The position numbers were made by a program, and so were the translations under genes. A stretch of 64,000 nt of DNA from an uncultured Eubacteriales bacterium (GTDB taxonomy: Bacteria > Bacillota > Clostridia > Oscillospirales > Oscillospiraceae): contig UROG01000009.1 in assembly GCA_900549485.1 (NCBI GenBank), positions 1-64,000 of the forward strand. The letters run 5' to 3'. Below the pieces are notes generated by a model. The model searched no databases. It was given only the letters and a program-made list of their open reading frames with translations, and had not been told where the DNA came from. This document shows positions 40,371-49,051 of the stretch, piece by piece (position 1 is the first letter of the stretch; each line of letters opens with the position of its first letter).

Positions 40371-41447
40371 TCAGTTTTTTCTGTACGGCGGCATATAGCC
40401 GTTGAGAACCGCCCATACCGCGGGCATGAGCCTTTTCACAATATAGCCCGCCGCGATAAGAAGCGCCATTGTTATTATGGGAGCAAATACAAAGTCAAAC
40501 AGCGCCGCGCCCGCCGAAACGCCCATTGCGATAAGGATGAGCTTTTCCACGCATTCCAGCGGGAAATAATGGGAGCAGTACATCCAGAAGCGGTATTTAT
40601 CGACCTTTTTGGTAAACGCGTGCATCTCGCCGTCGCCAAGCAGCAGCCAGATCGCCGGACTTGTCACGCCGAAAACAAGCACATGGGCAAGCCCACCGTT
40701 CTGGAGCTTGGGAGAGGCGCAGAATATCATATACAGCATCAGCACCGCGCCCGCGCCGAGGCGCACCGGCAGCTTATACCGCCGCAGAAAGAGAGGGCGG
40801 AAGTGTATTGCAAGATATCCTGCCTCGGCAAAGAACAGCGTCGAGACCGTCAGAGTATATCTGCCCGCATCGGTGAGGTATACAAGGACAATGCCGCAGA
40901 GTATGGCGGCGGCGCCGGTGTATCTGTTTTTTATCAGCGCATATATCGCGGGGCTGAGCAGCACGGCGACTATCAGGTTGAGCATGAACCACATGGGTCC
41001 GTCGGCGGAATGAATAAGTCCGTCCACAAACCATGATCTGAGCGAAAGATGATAATTGAGCGTCGTGTTCATGTGTGCGGATATCGCCGGAACACGGCTC
41101 ACAACAATATAGAAAAACCACATGATCGTGTTCCAGCACACCCAAGGTATAAGGAGCGTGAACACCCGGCGCTTCCACTTGTCAAGCGTGGCGGCATAGG
41201 TATAGCCGCTGAAGTATGAAAAGCCGGAGATAAAATAGAACGCGGGAATGATAAGTCCGGAGGCGACGAGCCAATTGTTCTCAAGCCACAGCACAAACGC
41301 GGCAAAAGCGCCGTCCATGCTCTCAAGAGAGTATATTCCGACGTTAAAAACATGGGTCTGGATAACGCCGTATGAGAGGATGAATTTCAAAAGCGCGCCC
41401 TTGCGCCTGAATATTCCGTTCTGTTCGGCGGGGGAGAGATTTACCAT
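40371..41447 (-). CDS. acyltransferase 3 family membrane protein
   Basis: Protein of 358 aa with about ten membrane helices and the family features: LLKFILSYGVIQTHVF near the front (the usual RxxH region is not obvious), then FYFISGFSYFSGY and KWKRRVFTLLIPWVCWN. Such enzymes add acetyl or other acyl groups to surface sugars or lipids. Its start overlaps the end of the DUF2804 gene by 7 bases, so the two are coupled. Confidence 0.8.
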   Translation of the reverse strand: MVNLSPAEQNGIFRRKGALLKFILSYGVIQTHVFNVGIYSLESMDGAFAAFVLWLENNWLVASGLIIPAFYFISGFSYFSGYTYAATLDKWKRRVFTLLIPWVCWNTIMWFFYIVVSRVPAISAHMNTTLNYHLSLRSWFVDGLIHSADGPMWFMLNLIVAVLLSPAIYALIKNRYTGAAAILCGIVLVYLTDAGRYTLTVSTLFFAEAGYLAIHFRPLFLRRYKLPVRLGAGAVLMLYMIFCASPKLQNGGLAHVLVFGVTSPAIWLLLGDGEMHAFTKKVDKYRFWMYCSHYFPLECVEKLILIAMGVSAGAALFDFVFAPIITMALLIAAGYIVKRLMPAVWAVLNGYMPPYRKN

Positions 41448-42466
41448 TTGTTTTCCACCTTTTCGGCGAAGCCGGGAAAGTCCTTTACATTTATTGCCGT
41501 GCCGTCGTCAAGCACGGCTTTTCCGGAGTAGCGGCCGAACACCTGATGCTGATCGGATTTTATGAGCCTGACGTCGGTACAGGAGGCTCTGTCCATCTGC
41601 GGCACAAAGTCCATTTCAAACCTGCCGTCGTCGGAAGTGAATGTCCACGGGGAGAGGAAATCCTTTTCATCGCCGGGGATGTTGAAGGTGACCTGACTAA
41701 GCTTATGCGCACGGCCGTTGTAAAAGAGCATATTTTCGCTTGCCGCAGACGTATCGCCGAAGCCGCAGCCGATGTTCCAGCCGAACGGTACGCCGCCCAC
41801 GTGATAAGAAGCGCTGCCCCAGTACCACGTGTTATGATACGTCCACACGCCGCGTCCCCAATCGAGAACGGCAAAGCTGTCGGAGGGGTCGAAGGTGTAC
41901 GTCCTGTCGCCGTACTTCATCTCACCTCTGACGCGCAGACAGTTTATTTTCTGGTTGAAATAGAAATGGGCGGGCTTGTCAAAGGGCGTGCATATGACCA
42001 TGCTTTCCTCCGGCTCGTCAAACAGCTCCACACTGCTCACAAACGCGCCCTCGGGACCGAAAGCGTCCATGTGCGCGGTAAGCACGCGCCTGCCGCCGCC
42101 GTCATTTTTGAAGCTGAGTCCGTAGCCCTTGCCGCTGTGTTCGGTATCGCCGCAGCGGCTGCTTTCGGGCAGCTTCACCCTGCCGAGAGGCATAAAGCTC
42201 ATCGGGCTTTGCGTTATGTTGATGTTGTTTTCAAAATCGAGCAGGGAGATCGAGTCAAGACCCATATAGCCGTTGTCGGCTATGGTGAGCGCCATTGCAT
42301 AGCGGCCGTTGCTCACAAGATAGTAATCCCACTCCTTGATGCGCATCGGCGAGGCTTTTACCGCCTTTCTGCTGTATATTGGGAGAAGCTTTCTTGCGTA
42401 GCCCGCTTCGGTAAGATTTCCCTTTTCGTCCAGCAATGGGATTTCCCGCGTAATTTCATGCTGCAT
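41441..42466 (-). CDS. DUF2804 domain protein
   Basis: Protein of 341 aa. The front MQHEITREIPLLDEKGNL and later EWDYYLVSNGRYAMALTIADNGY match the DUF2804 pattern, and DWGRGVWTYHNTWYWGSA is its central conserved stretch. Related folds (hydroxyneurosporene synthase/AttH-like) bind lipids. No signal peptide. ATG at 42466 follows AAGGAG; the frame also has a TTG upstream. Function unknown; coupling with an acyltransferase hints at lipid or envelope work. Confidence 0.82.
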   Translation of the reverse strand: MQHEITREIPLLDEKGNLTEAGYARKLLPIYSRKAVKASPMRIKEWDYYLVSNGRYAMALTIADNGYMGLDSISLLDFENNINITQSPMSFMPLGRVKLPESSRCGDTEHSGKGYGLSFKNDGGGRRVLTAHMDAFGPEGAFVSSVELFDEPEESMVICTPFDKPAHFYFNQKINCLRVRGEMKYGDRTYTFDPSDSFAVLDWGRGVWTYHNTWYWGSASYHVGGVPFGWNIGCGFGDTSAASENMLFYNGRAHKLSQVTFNIPGDEKDFLSPWTFTSDDGRFEMDFVPQMDRASCTDVRLIKSDQHQVFGRYSGKAVLDDGTAINVKDFPGFAEKVENKW

Positions 42467-42486
42467 GATCTGCAACTCCTTTCAGG

Positions 42487-42510
42487 TGAGACTGTCAAAA
42501 AGCCTCGCAG
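42487..42510. repeat. dispersed short repeat, second copy
   Basis: TGAGACTGTCAAAAAGCCTC at 42487-42506, continuing GCAG to 42510, is nearly the reverse complement of 33476-33502 and resembles 115-134. It lies in the short gap between the dnaI-like gene and DUF2804. Confidence 0.5.
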
Positions 42511-42522
42511 TTGTGTTCCGTA

Positions 42523-43521
42523 TCAAAGCTCCTGCTTCATAAGGCGGATGTCCCTGCCGGCAAACGGCAGATGAAGAAATTCGCCCACAAGGCGCGACGC
42601 TATCTGCGGAGTATAACGCTTTTTTATCTCCTCGTCCATGAGGTTGGTGCTGATTATCATTCTCCTGCCGTTGACAAGGCGTGTGTTTATAAGTATATAC
42701 AGGGCGCTGAGCGACATCGGCGTAGCCATCTCCGTGCCGAGATCGTCAAGTATCATGAGGTCGCAGTCCAGCATACGCTTCACGCGCCTGTCTACCGCCT
42801 CCCAGTCGTCTGCGTCGCGGCCGAACTTCTGCTTTTCAAAATACTCAAGCGCGGTAAAGGCGGAATCGTAGCATACGGAGTATCCCTTGTCGGCAACGGA
42901 ACGCGCTATACAGGCGGAAAGATAGGTCTTGCCGAGACCCGTGTCGCCCTGCATGAGCAGGTTTGAGGACACGTTCGGGAAATTTTCCGCGAAGCGGCGG
43001 CAGACCTCAAGCGTTTTTGCCATAACGCGGCGCGGAACGACATTGTATTTCTCGTCCGGCTCGTCGCTGTACAGTCTGAGATCAAATCGCTCAAAGCACT
43101 CGTCCCCGCGGCGGATAAGCGTACCAAGCTCCTTTGTAAGCTCCGCGTTATAAAGCCGGTCCAGACATTCGCACACATTATCATTATATATTCCGGTATC
43201 GCCGCATTTTTTGCAGGTGCATATATCGTCGAGATAGTCGATGGGGAAGCCGTTCGCCGTGAGAAGCTCCGCCCGCTCGGCCTGCAATTCGAGATTTTCC
43301 TTTTCAAGCAGCTCCACCTGCTGCCGGATATCCGGTCTTCGGGCGATGGTCATACGCACAAGCTCCGTCATCTGCTCGCGCATCCTGCCGTCGATGACGG
43401 AAATGCGCGGAATGCGGGAATACACCGCGCCGCGCCTGCGCTGCATCTCGGCTCTGTTGCCGCTGCGTATTTTCTCAAGCTCTGCTCTTGCCTTTGCAAG
43501 AATTCTCCCGTCGTATGCCAT
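42523..43521 (-). CDS. helicase loader, DnaI/DnaC-like ATPase
   Basis: Protein of 332 aa. N-terminal coiled region (1-95), a Cys cluster (Cys101, 103, 106, 117, 119) that looks like a zinc site, then the AAA+ core with Walker A GDTGLGKT (192-199), Walker B DLMILDDLGTE near 253-263 and an arginine-rich end. It would load the replicative helicase on DNA. It follows the DnaD-domain gene by about 48 bases, the standard Firmicutes pairing. Confidence 0.9.
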   Translation of the reverse strand: MAYDGRILAKARAELEKIRSGNRAEMQRRRGAVYSRIPRISVIDGRMREQMTELVRMTIARRPDIRQQVELLEKENLELQAERAELLTANGFPIDYLDDICTCKKCGDTGIYNDNVCECLDRLYNAELTKELGTLIRRGDECFERFDLRLYSDEPDEKYNVVPRRVMAKTLEVCRRFAENFPNVSSNLLMQGDTGLGKTYLSACIARSVADKGYSVCYDSAFTALEYFEKQKFGRDADDWEAVDRRVKRMLDCDLMILDDLGTEMATPMSLSALYILINTRLVNGRRMIISTNLMDEEIKKRYTPQIASRLVGEFLHLPFAGRDIRLMKQEL

Positions 43522-43569
43522 TGCACATCATCCTTTGCAATACTGCTGTCTTATAAAAAGCGCACCGGC

Positions 43570-44487
43570 TCAGATCTTGCTGAGCGCGTCGTCAAGGGCG
43601 CTGAAATACTTGCTCATATCGCCGTCCTTCGGCTTGCCGGAGGACTTCGGCGCGCCTGCGCGCCTGCCGTCCTTCTCCTCAATTTCCTGCGGAGTCATAA
43701 GGTTTTTTTCTTTCCAGCTGCGGAGTATCTTGTCCATGTAGTTCCACTTGAGAGCGCCGGTGTTTGTCACGGTGCGTTCATATGCGATGGATATCGCGTC
43801 CTCGGAAAAGCCCATGTCGAGCCATGAGTTTATCTTTTCAAGCTCCGACTTCACAAGCTCCCGCCCGCGTATGCCGAGAACTTCCTTTATTCGCCCGACG
43901 TCGCTTGTGCGCCTGTTCTGCCACTCTATGTACTCCTCCGCCGCCTCTATCGTGAGAATTTCCCTGTCCGCCCAATAAAGAGCCTCCTTGCGGAAGGCGT
44001 TCATTGACGGACGCCGCTGCGAGCCGTATTTGCGCTCATACACTATCGCGCAGTAGTTGAGCATGAGCAGCACGACCTCCGCCGGCATCCCAAGATGCTC
44101 ATATATCCCGAAGAGTATTTTAAGATCGGGGCTGCTGATGGTCTTGCCCATTATACGTGTCGCCTCCGCGACTATCGCGGAAAACGCCGGATCGCTCTCA
44201 CTGCGCCTGACGACGTCGGCAGAGGTATATTCCGGTATTCCGTCGGAAAGCTCCTGCGCGGCGGCGTATTTCTGCGCTGCGCCCGTCGGCTGCGTCATGC
44301 GCTCAAGCTTTTCGCTTGTCTCTTTTACCGCCCTGAGCGTCATGCAGAGATCACGGGCGGTGCGTTCGTCATCGGTGCAGCCGGTACGCAGTCTGTATAT
44401 ATAAAGCAGCGCTACCTCCGCGTCATGCGCGGCGATAAGCCTGTCCGCATCCTGTGAAGATATCTCAAAACACTTTGCCTCCGACAT
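43570..44487 (-). CDS. DnaD domain replication-initiation protein
   Basis: Protein of 305 aa. A helical N-terminal part (1-120) and DnaD-type domains in the centre and C-terminal half; the stretch ending in WLDMGFSEDAISIAYERTV.NTGALKWNYMDKILRSWKEK carries the YxxxI-like DnaD signature. It acts in primosome assembly with the DnaI-like ATPase encoded next. Promoter at 44553-44581. Confidence 0.88.
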   Translation of the reverse strand: MSEAKCFEISSQDADRLIAAHDAEVALLYIYRLRTGCTDDERTARDLCMTLRAVKETSEKLERMTQPTGAAQKYAAAQELSDGIPEYTSADVVRRSESDPAFSAIVAEATRIMGKTISSPDLKILFGIYEHLGMPAEVVLLMLNYCAIVYERKYGSQRRPSMNAFRKEALYWADREILTIEAAEEYIEWQNRRTSDVGRIKEVLGIRGRELVKSELEKINSWLDMGFSEDAISIAYERTVTNTGALKWNYMDKILRSWKEKNLMTPQEIEEKDGRRAGAPKSSGKPKDGDMSKYFSALDDALSKI

Positions 44488-44552
44488 TCCGGAACCCCCT
44501 TCCCACGATCCTGAATATGATCCGTCAACAGAAATTTCAAAAATCGTTTACG

Positions 44553-44581
44553 ATTATAGCATCATTTTTGACTTGTCGCAA
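44553..44581 (-). promoter_or_regulatory. promoter of the dnaD-dnaI series
   Basis: TTGCGA (44576-44581 on minus), 17-base spacer, TATAAT (44553-44558). It overlaps the -35 area of the divergent U32 promoter. Confidence 0.7.
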
Positions 44582-44602
44582 TAGGTATATATGTGCTATA
44601 AT
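44573..44602 (+). promoter_or_regulatory. promoter of the U32 peptidase gene
   Basis: TTGTCG (44573-44578), 18-base spacer, TATAAT (44597-44602), start near 44609. The -35 boxes of this and the dnaD promoter overlap, so the two may compete. Confidence 0.6.
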
Positions 44603-44645
44603 TCAGCATGTATAATTGCGTATTTGATACAAAGGAAATGATACG

Positions 44646-46730
44646 ATGCTTGAGCTTCTTTCTCCGGCCGGTTCGCCGGAGGCGGTCATCGCCGCCGTAC
44701 AGAACGGCGCCGATGCGATATATCTCGGCGTGGGCGACTTCAACGCCCGCCGGGGTGCAAAAAATTTTACAGAAGAGGAATTTGAAAAGGCCGTGCGCTA
44801 CTGCCGTATCCGCGGGTGCAAGACCTATCTCACTCTCAACACCGTCGTCAACGACAGGGAGATGGAGCAGGCGGTCAACAGTGCGCGTCTTGCTTCACGA
44901 TGCGGGGCGGATGGCATTATAATACAGGATCTCGGGCTTATCAGCGCTCTGCGCCGTGCGGTACCGGACATCCCGCTCCATGCCAGCACGCAGATGACCA
45001 TTCACAATCTTGCGGGCGTTCAGGCGGCGGCGGAAATGGGGCTTACGAGGGCAGTGCTTGCGCGTGAGCTGAGCCTTGAGCAGATAAAATTCATCTGCAA
45101 GAACTCACCGATCGAGATAGAGGTGTTTGTCCACGGCGCTCTGTGCTTCTGCCATTCGGGACAATGCTATATGTCCGCGCTCATCGGCAGGCGCAGCGGC
45201 AACCGCGGAATGTGCGCCCAGCCCTGCCGTATGCAGTATTCTCTCGGCGGGCGGATGGACGATTATCCGCTTTCACTCAAGGACAACTGCCTTGTGGACG
45301 AACTTGGCGCGCTTGAGGACGCGGGCGTGACGTGCATCAAGATCGAGGGCAGGATGAAGCGCCCGGAATACACCGCCATTGTCACCGGCATCTATTCCAA
45401 AGCCCTGAAAGAGAACCGCGCCCCAACTCCCGAGGAGATGGACATGCTGACGAAGGCTTTTTCGCGGCAGGGCTTTACCAAGGGCTATTTCAACGGCGAC
45501 AAAAAGGATATGTTCGGCATCCGCGGCGAAAGCACCGAGGGTTCGGAAAAAATATTCACCACCGCGAGACGCGCCTATGCCGACGGTGAGCTTCGCCGCG
45601 TTCCTGTGCATTTCTATACGATAGCGGAAAAGAACGAGCGGATAAAGGCGATCGCCTTTGATAACGACGGAAACAAGGCCGTGGCTTTCGGCCCCATGCC
45701 GGAAAAGGCAATGCGCCAGGGACTGAGCGAGGGATATCTTATCGAGCAGATGTTCAAAACCGGCGGAACGCCGTACAACTGCATCGAAAACAAGGCGAAG
45801 GCTGATGCGGGGCTGTACCTTCCCGCGGCGGAAGTAAACGAGCTCAGACGCAAGCTTGTCTCCGAGCTTTCGGAAAAACGCGCCGCTCCTCCCGCAAGGC
45901 GGAATCTTCCCATGCCTGCCCCTCCGCAGAACGTGCAGACCGTCGCCGACCCCAAGCTTATTTTTCAGGTGCTCACTGCCGAGCAGCTCACGCCTGAGCT
46001 TGCTCAGCTGAAGCCCGCGTATATATACGTTCCCGCCATGGTCATGGCGGAAAATCCGAAGCTGCTTCTCCCGTTCGCGGAAAGAGGCTGCGTTCCCGTC
46101 GCGGTGCTGCCGAGAATAATAACCGACGATCAGACCGAGGAAGTATACACCGTGCTTCAGAAGCTCTTCGATTACGGCGTCAACGAGGCGCTTGTCGGCA
46201 ATCTCGGTCAGGTCGTGCTGGCGAGGAAAGCCGGGATGAAGCTCCGCGCCGATTTCGGCTTCAACGCTTTCAACTCACGCACATTGGAAATGCTCAGTGC
46301 GATGGGATTTCTCTCCGCGACAGCGTCCTTTGAGCTGAGACTTGCGCAGATAAAGGATATGGCAAAGCCGCTTGATACCGAGGTCATAATGTATGGCAGG
46401 CTTCCGCTCATGGTGTCCGATCAGTGCATTATCAGCCACAGCTCCGGCCGGTGCAGCTGCCAGACCCCCGCGCAGATGTCGGACCGTATGGGTTCCGTCT
46501 TTCCGGTGGTGAAGGAATTCGGCTGCCGCAACGTCATATACAACGCGCACAAGCTCTATCTCGCCGACAAGAAGGAAGATCTCTACTCCGCCGGACTGTG
46601 GGCGCTGCGTATGATGTTCACCACAGAAAGCCCGAGAGAGTGCATCGAGGTCGCAAAGGGGCATCTGGGGCTTTCCGACTACAAGCCGAACGTCCTCACA
46701 AGGGGACTGTACTACCGCGGAGTAGACTGA
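44646..46730 (+). CDS. U32 family peptidase-like protein
   Basis: Protein of 694 aa. It starts LELLSPAGSPEAVIAAVQNGADAIYLG and carries the U32 signature EIEVFVHGALCFCHSGQC near 157-175, then RGMCAQPCR. A long C-terminal region from about 400 repeats the barrel pattern (DFGFNAFNSRTLEML) and ends with Cys residues in GRCSCQTP. U32 proteins were named as collagenases, but TrhP/RlhA members modify tRNA or rRNA bases with Fe-S help, which fits the Cys here. AAAGGAAA precedes the ATG. Confidence 0.9.
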   Translation: MLELLSPAGSPEAVIAAVQNGADAIYLGVGDFNARRGAKNFTEEEFEKAVRYCRIRGCKTYLTLNTVVNDREMEQAVNSARLASRCGADGIIIQDLGLISALRRAVPDIPLHASTQMTIHNLAGVQAAAEMGLTRAVLARELSLEQIKFICKNSPIEIEVFVHGALCFCHSGQCYMSALIGRRSGNRGMCAQPCRMQYSLGGRMDDYPLSLKDNCLVDELGALEDAGVTCIKIEGRMKRPEYTAIVTGIYSKALKENRAPTPEEMDMLTKAFSRQGFTKGYFNGDKKDMFGIRGESTEGSEKIFTTARRAYADGELRRVPVHFYTIAEKNERIKAIAFDNDGNKAVAFGPMPEKAMRQGLSEGYLIEQMFKTGGTPYNCIENKAKADAGLYLPAAEVNELRRKLVSELSEKRAAPPARRNLPMPAPPQNVQTVADPKLIFQVLTAEQLTPELAQLKPAYIYVPAMVMAENPKLLLPFAERGCVPVAVLPRIITDDQTEEVYTVLQKLFDYGVNEALVGNLGQVVLARKAGMKLRADFGFNAFNSRTLEMLSAMGFLSATASFELRLAQIKDMAKPLDTEVIMYGRLPLMVSDQCIISHSSGRCSCQTPAQMSDRMGSVFPVVKEFGCRNVIYNAHKLYLADKKEDLYSAGLWALRMMFTTESPRECIEVAKGHLGLSDYKPNVLTRGLYYRGVD

Positions 46731-46749
46731 TAAGCAGCGCAGTGAGGAT

Positions 46750-46930
46750 TTAGGAGTGAGGAATGAGGAGTTATGGAGCCGCTGACGCGGCAAATCATAT
46801 TTACCTCAACATACCTGTTCTCATAAAAAACTTGAATTTTCCGGAAATGCGAATTATGAAAAAGCAATTCCGGCAACTGAGAGAATTTAATATGCCGGCG
46901 AAGCCGACACAACAGTTCCTCACTCCACAC
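46750..46930. mobile_element. MITE-like palindromic element
   Basis: GGAGTGAGGAA (46753-46763) is repeated inverted at 46916-46926. Inside it, GCCGCTGACGCGGCAAATCATATT and the inverted sequence near 46885-46908 are imperfect matches. The 180-base stretch has no convincing ORF and lies between U32 and maf. Structure fits a non-autonomous palindromic element; its parent transposon is not in the window. Confidence 0.5.
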
Positions 46931-46950
46931 TTACAAAAAGAGGTATATAA

Positions 46951-47523
46951 ATGAGCGTGATTTTAGCGTCCGGCTCTCCGCGCCGCAAGGAACTTCTGGA
47001 GATGCTGGAAGTCAAAGATATGAAAATAATTCCCGCCAAGGGCGAGGAATGTCCGGTAGAGGGCGCAGGTCCGGAGGAGACGGTCAGGGCGCTGTCGCGC
47101 CAGAAGGCCGCTGAGGTCGCCGCCGCCGCACAGGACGGGGACATTATAATTGCGGCTGATACTATCGTCTGGTTCAACGGGCGCATATTCGGCAAGCCGC
47201 ATAGCGAAGCGGAAGCAAAAAGAATGCTGTCCGAGCTTTCCGGATGCACCCATCAGGTCTATACCGGCGTGACCGTCATAAGCGGGGATGAGATAATAAG
47301 CGAATGTGAAGTGAGTCATGTCCGTTTCAGGGAAATCTCACCCGATGAGATCGACCGCTATGTTGCGACGGGCGAACCGATGGATAAGGCGGGAAGCTAC
47401 GGCGCGCAGGGCAAGGGCGCTCTTTTCGTCAGCGGCATCGACGGCGACTTTTTCAACGTTATGGGTCTGCCGCTGTGCAGGCTTGACGCCATGATGAAAA
47501 AAATCGGCTATAATCTGATATAA
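46951..47523 (+). CDS. maf: Maf family nucleotide pyrophosphatase
   Basis: Protein of 190 aa. Opening VILASGSPRRKELLEML and later IIAADTIVWFNGRIFGKP are the Maf signatures, and YGAQGKGALFVSGIDGDFFNVMGLP completes it. It removes non-standard or damaged nucleotides and is commonly next to mreCD in Firmicutes, as here. An AAGAGGT site precedes the ATG. Confidence 0.93.
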   Translation: MSVILASGSPRRKELLEMLEVKDMKIIPAKGEECPVEGAGPEETVRALSRQKAAEVAAAAQDGDIIIAADTIVWFNGRIFGKPHSEAEAKRMLSELSGCTHQVYTGVTVISGDEIISECEVSHVRFREISPDEIDRYVATGEPMDKAGSYGAQGKGALFVSGIDGDFFNVMGLPLCRLDAMMKKIGYNLI

Positions 47524-47590
47524 ACGGGAGTACGGGGTGCGGCGTGCAGAGAGAAAAGCCTTTCTTCCTCTGCCCGTTCCTCACTTGAAC

Positions 47591-48433
47591 ATGAAAGAAT
47601 ATCTGAAGAAAAACGGAATACGTATCGGCGTTATCGTCATTGCCGTGGCGCTGATCGTCGGCTTCACCTCCGCTGCGCGGGACGGGCAGATAGGACTTAT
47701 CCAGAACGTCACGGGCATAGTCGAAGCGCCTATCAAAAAGGTTCTCAGCTCTACGGTCAACTGGTTTGATACGATATACGGCTATCTTTATAAATACGAC
47801 TCCTTGCAGGCGGAAAATGAATCCCTCCGCCAGCAGCTTGCCGACGCGCAGCAGTCTGCCCGCGACGGTATGGACGCTTCCGAGGAAAACGTGAGACTGC
47901 GTGAGCTGCTCAACCTGAGGGAAAAGCATACCGATTATGTCATGGAATCGTGCAAGGTGGTTCTGTGGTCATCATCCAACTGGTCATCCTCCTTTACGAT
48001 AAGCAAGGGCAAAAGCTCCGGGATAGAGCTTAACGACCCTGTCGTCACGGAATACGGCGTTGTCGTCGGGCAGGTGACGGAGCTGGGCGAAACATGGGCG
48101 ACGGTCAGCACGCTTCTTGACGTCGATATGAGCGTGGGCGCATATGTCAGCGGCTCAGGCTCCTCCGGCATGGTCATCGGTGAGTACGCGCTCATGAAGC
48201 AGAAGCTTGCAAAGCTCACGTTCCTTGCCGACGGCGCACAGCTTTTTGTCGGCGATGAGATTCTTACCTCCGGCTCGGGCGGCGCATTTCCCGCCGGACT
48301 TGTCCTCGGCACTATCACGAATATCCAGACCGAGGCAGGCGGTCAGATAGAGTACGGACTTATAAAGCCCGCCTGCAACTATGATTCGCTCGTCCAGGTG
48401 TTTATCATCAAGAGCTATGAAGTGGTGGAATAA
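47591..48433 (+). CDS. mreC: rod shape-determining protein MreC
   Basis: Protein of 280 aa: N-terminal membrane helix (IRIGVIVIAVALIVGFTSAA), coiled coil with QAENESLRQQLADAQQSA (about 75-115), then the beta-rich MreC core. ATG at 47591 gives the normal protein but has no clear ribosome site; a GTG at 47537 after GGGAG would add 18 residues (MRRAERKAFLPLPVPHLN). It sits between maf and mreD and organises cell-wall synthesis for rod shape. No mreB in the window. Confidence 0.9.
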   Translation: MKEYLKKNGIRIGVIVIAVALIVGFTSAARDGQIGLIQNVTGIVEAPIKKVLSSTVNWFDTIYGYLYKYDSLQAENESLRQQLADAQQSARDGMDASEENVRLRELLNLREKHTDYVMESCKVVLWSSSNWSSSFTISKGKSSGIELNDPVVTEYGVVVGQVTELGETWATVSTLLDVDMSVGAYVSGSGSSGMVIGEYALMKQKLAKLTFLADGAQLFVGDEILTSGSGGAFPAGLVLGTITNIQTEAGGQIEYGLIKPACNYDSLVQVFIIKSYEVVE

Positions 48434-48436
48434 GAT

Positions 48437-48937
48437 TTGAACGTAAAAGACTTTTTCTCGGCGAAAAACATCAAAAGACTGCTGAAATATGCCTTGTATA
48501 TGTTTCTCGCCCTGATCACGCAGAATATGCTGTTCACGCAGATACGCCCGCTCGGCGTGTGTCCGCTGGTGCTTCCGGCCGTGGCTGTCGCGGTGGGGAT
48601 GTTTGAGGGCGCAACCTTCGGCGCGGTTTTCAGCCTTATAATGGGCTTTTTTGCAGATATGGCGTTTATCGAAAACACAACGACCTTTACCATCCTCTTC
48701 CCCGCGCTTGCCTTTGCTTCCGGCTTCGTGGCGCAGTTTTTCATAAACCGCCGCTTCTTTGCCTATATGGGCGCCGCCTTTGTCGGGCTTCTTGCAACGG
48801 GGATCGTCCAGATGCTCAAAACCAGCGCCATGGACGCCTTCGCGCCTGTGATGCTTGTCACCGTTTTTCTCCAGACCCTGTGGTCTATGCCGCCCGCCGT
48901 GCTGGCTTATTACCCGCCTGCGGAATGGATAGAATAA
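48437..48937 (+). CDS. mreD: rod shape-determining protein MreD
   Basis: Protein of 166 aa from a TTG start 3 bases after the mreC stop, so translation is likely coupled; no strong ribosome site. About five membrane helices; the segment LGVCPLVLPAVAVAVGMFEGATFGAVFSLIMGF is typical MreD. Partner of MreC and PBP2 in the elongasome. Confidence 0.88.
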   Translation: MNVKDFFSAKNIKRLLKYALYMFLALITQNMLFTQIRPLGVCPLVLPAVAVAVGMFEGATFGAVFSLIMGFFADMAFIENTTTFTILFPALAFASGFVAQFFINRRFFAYMGAAFVGLLATGIVQMLKTSAMDAFAPVMLVTVFLQTLWSMPPAVLAYYPPAEWIE

Positions 48938-49051
48938 GGGCGGCGCCGTATTATACGCCTGCGGCATCCGGCGGCAAAGCTGCGCCGCTGTCTGAGAAAG
49001 CCGATTTGCTTATAAATTTTTCCACGCACTGTATTCGGAAAGGACTTTTCA

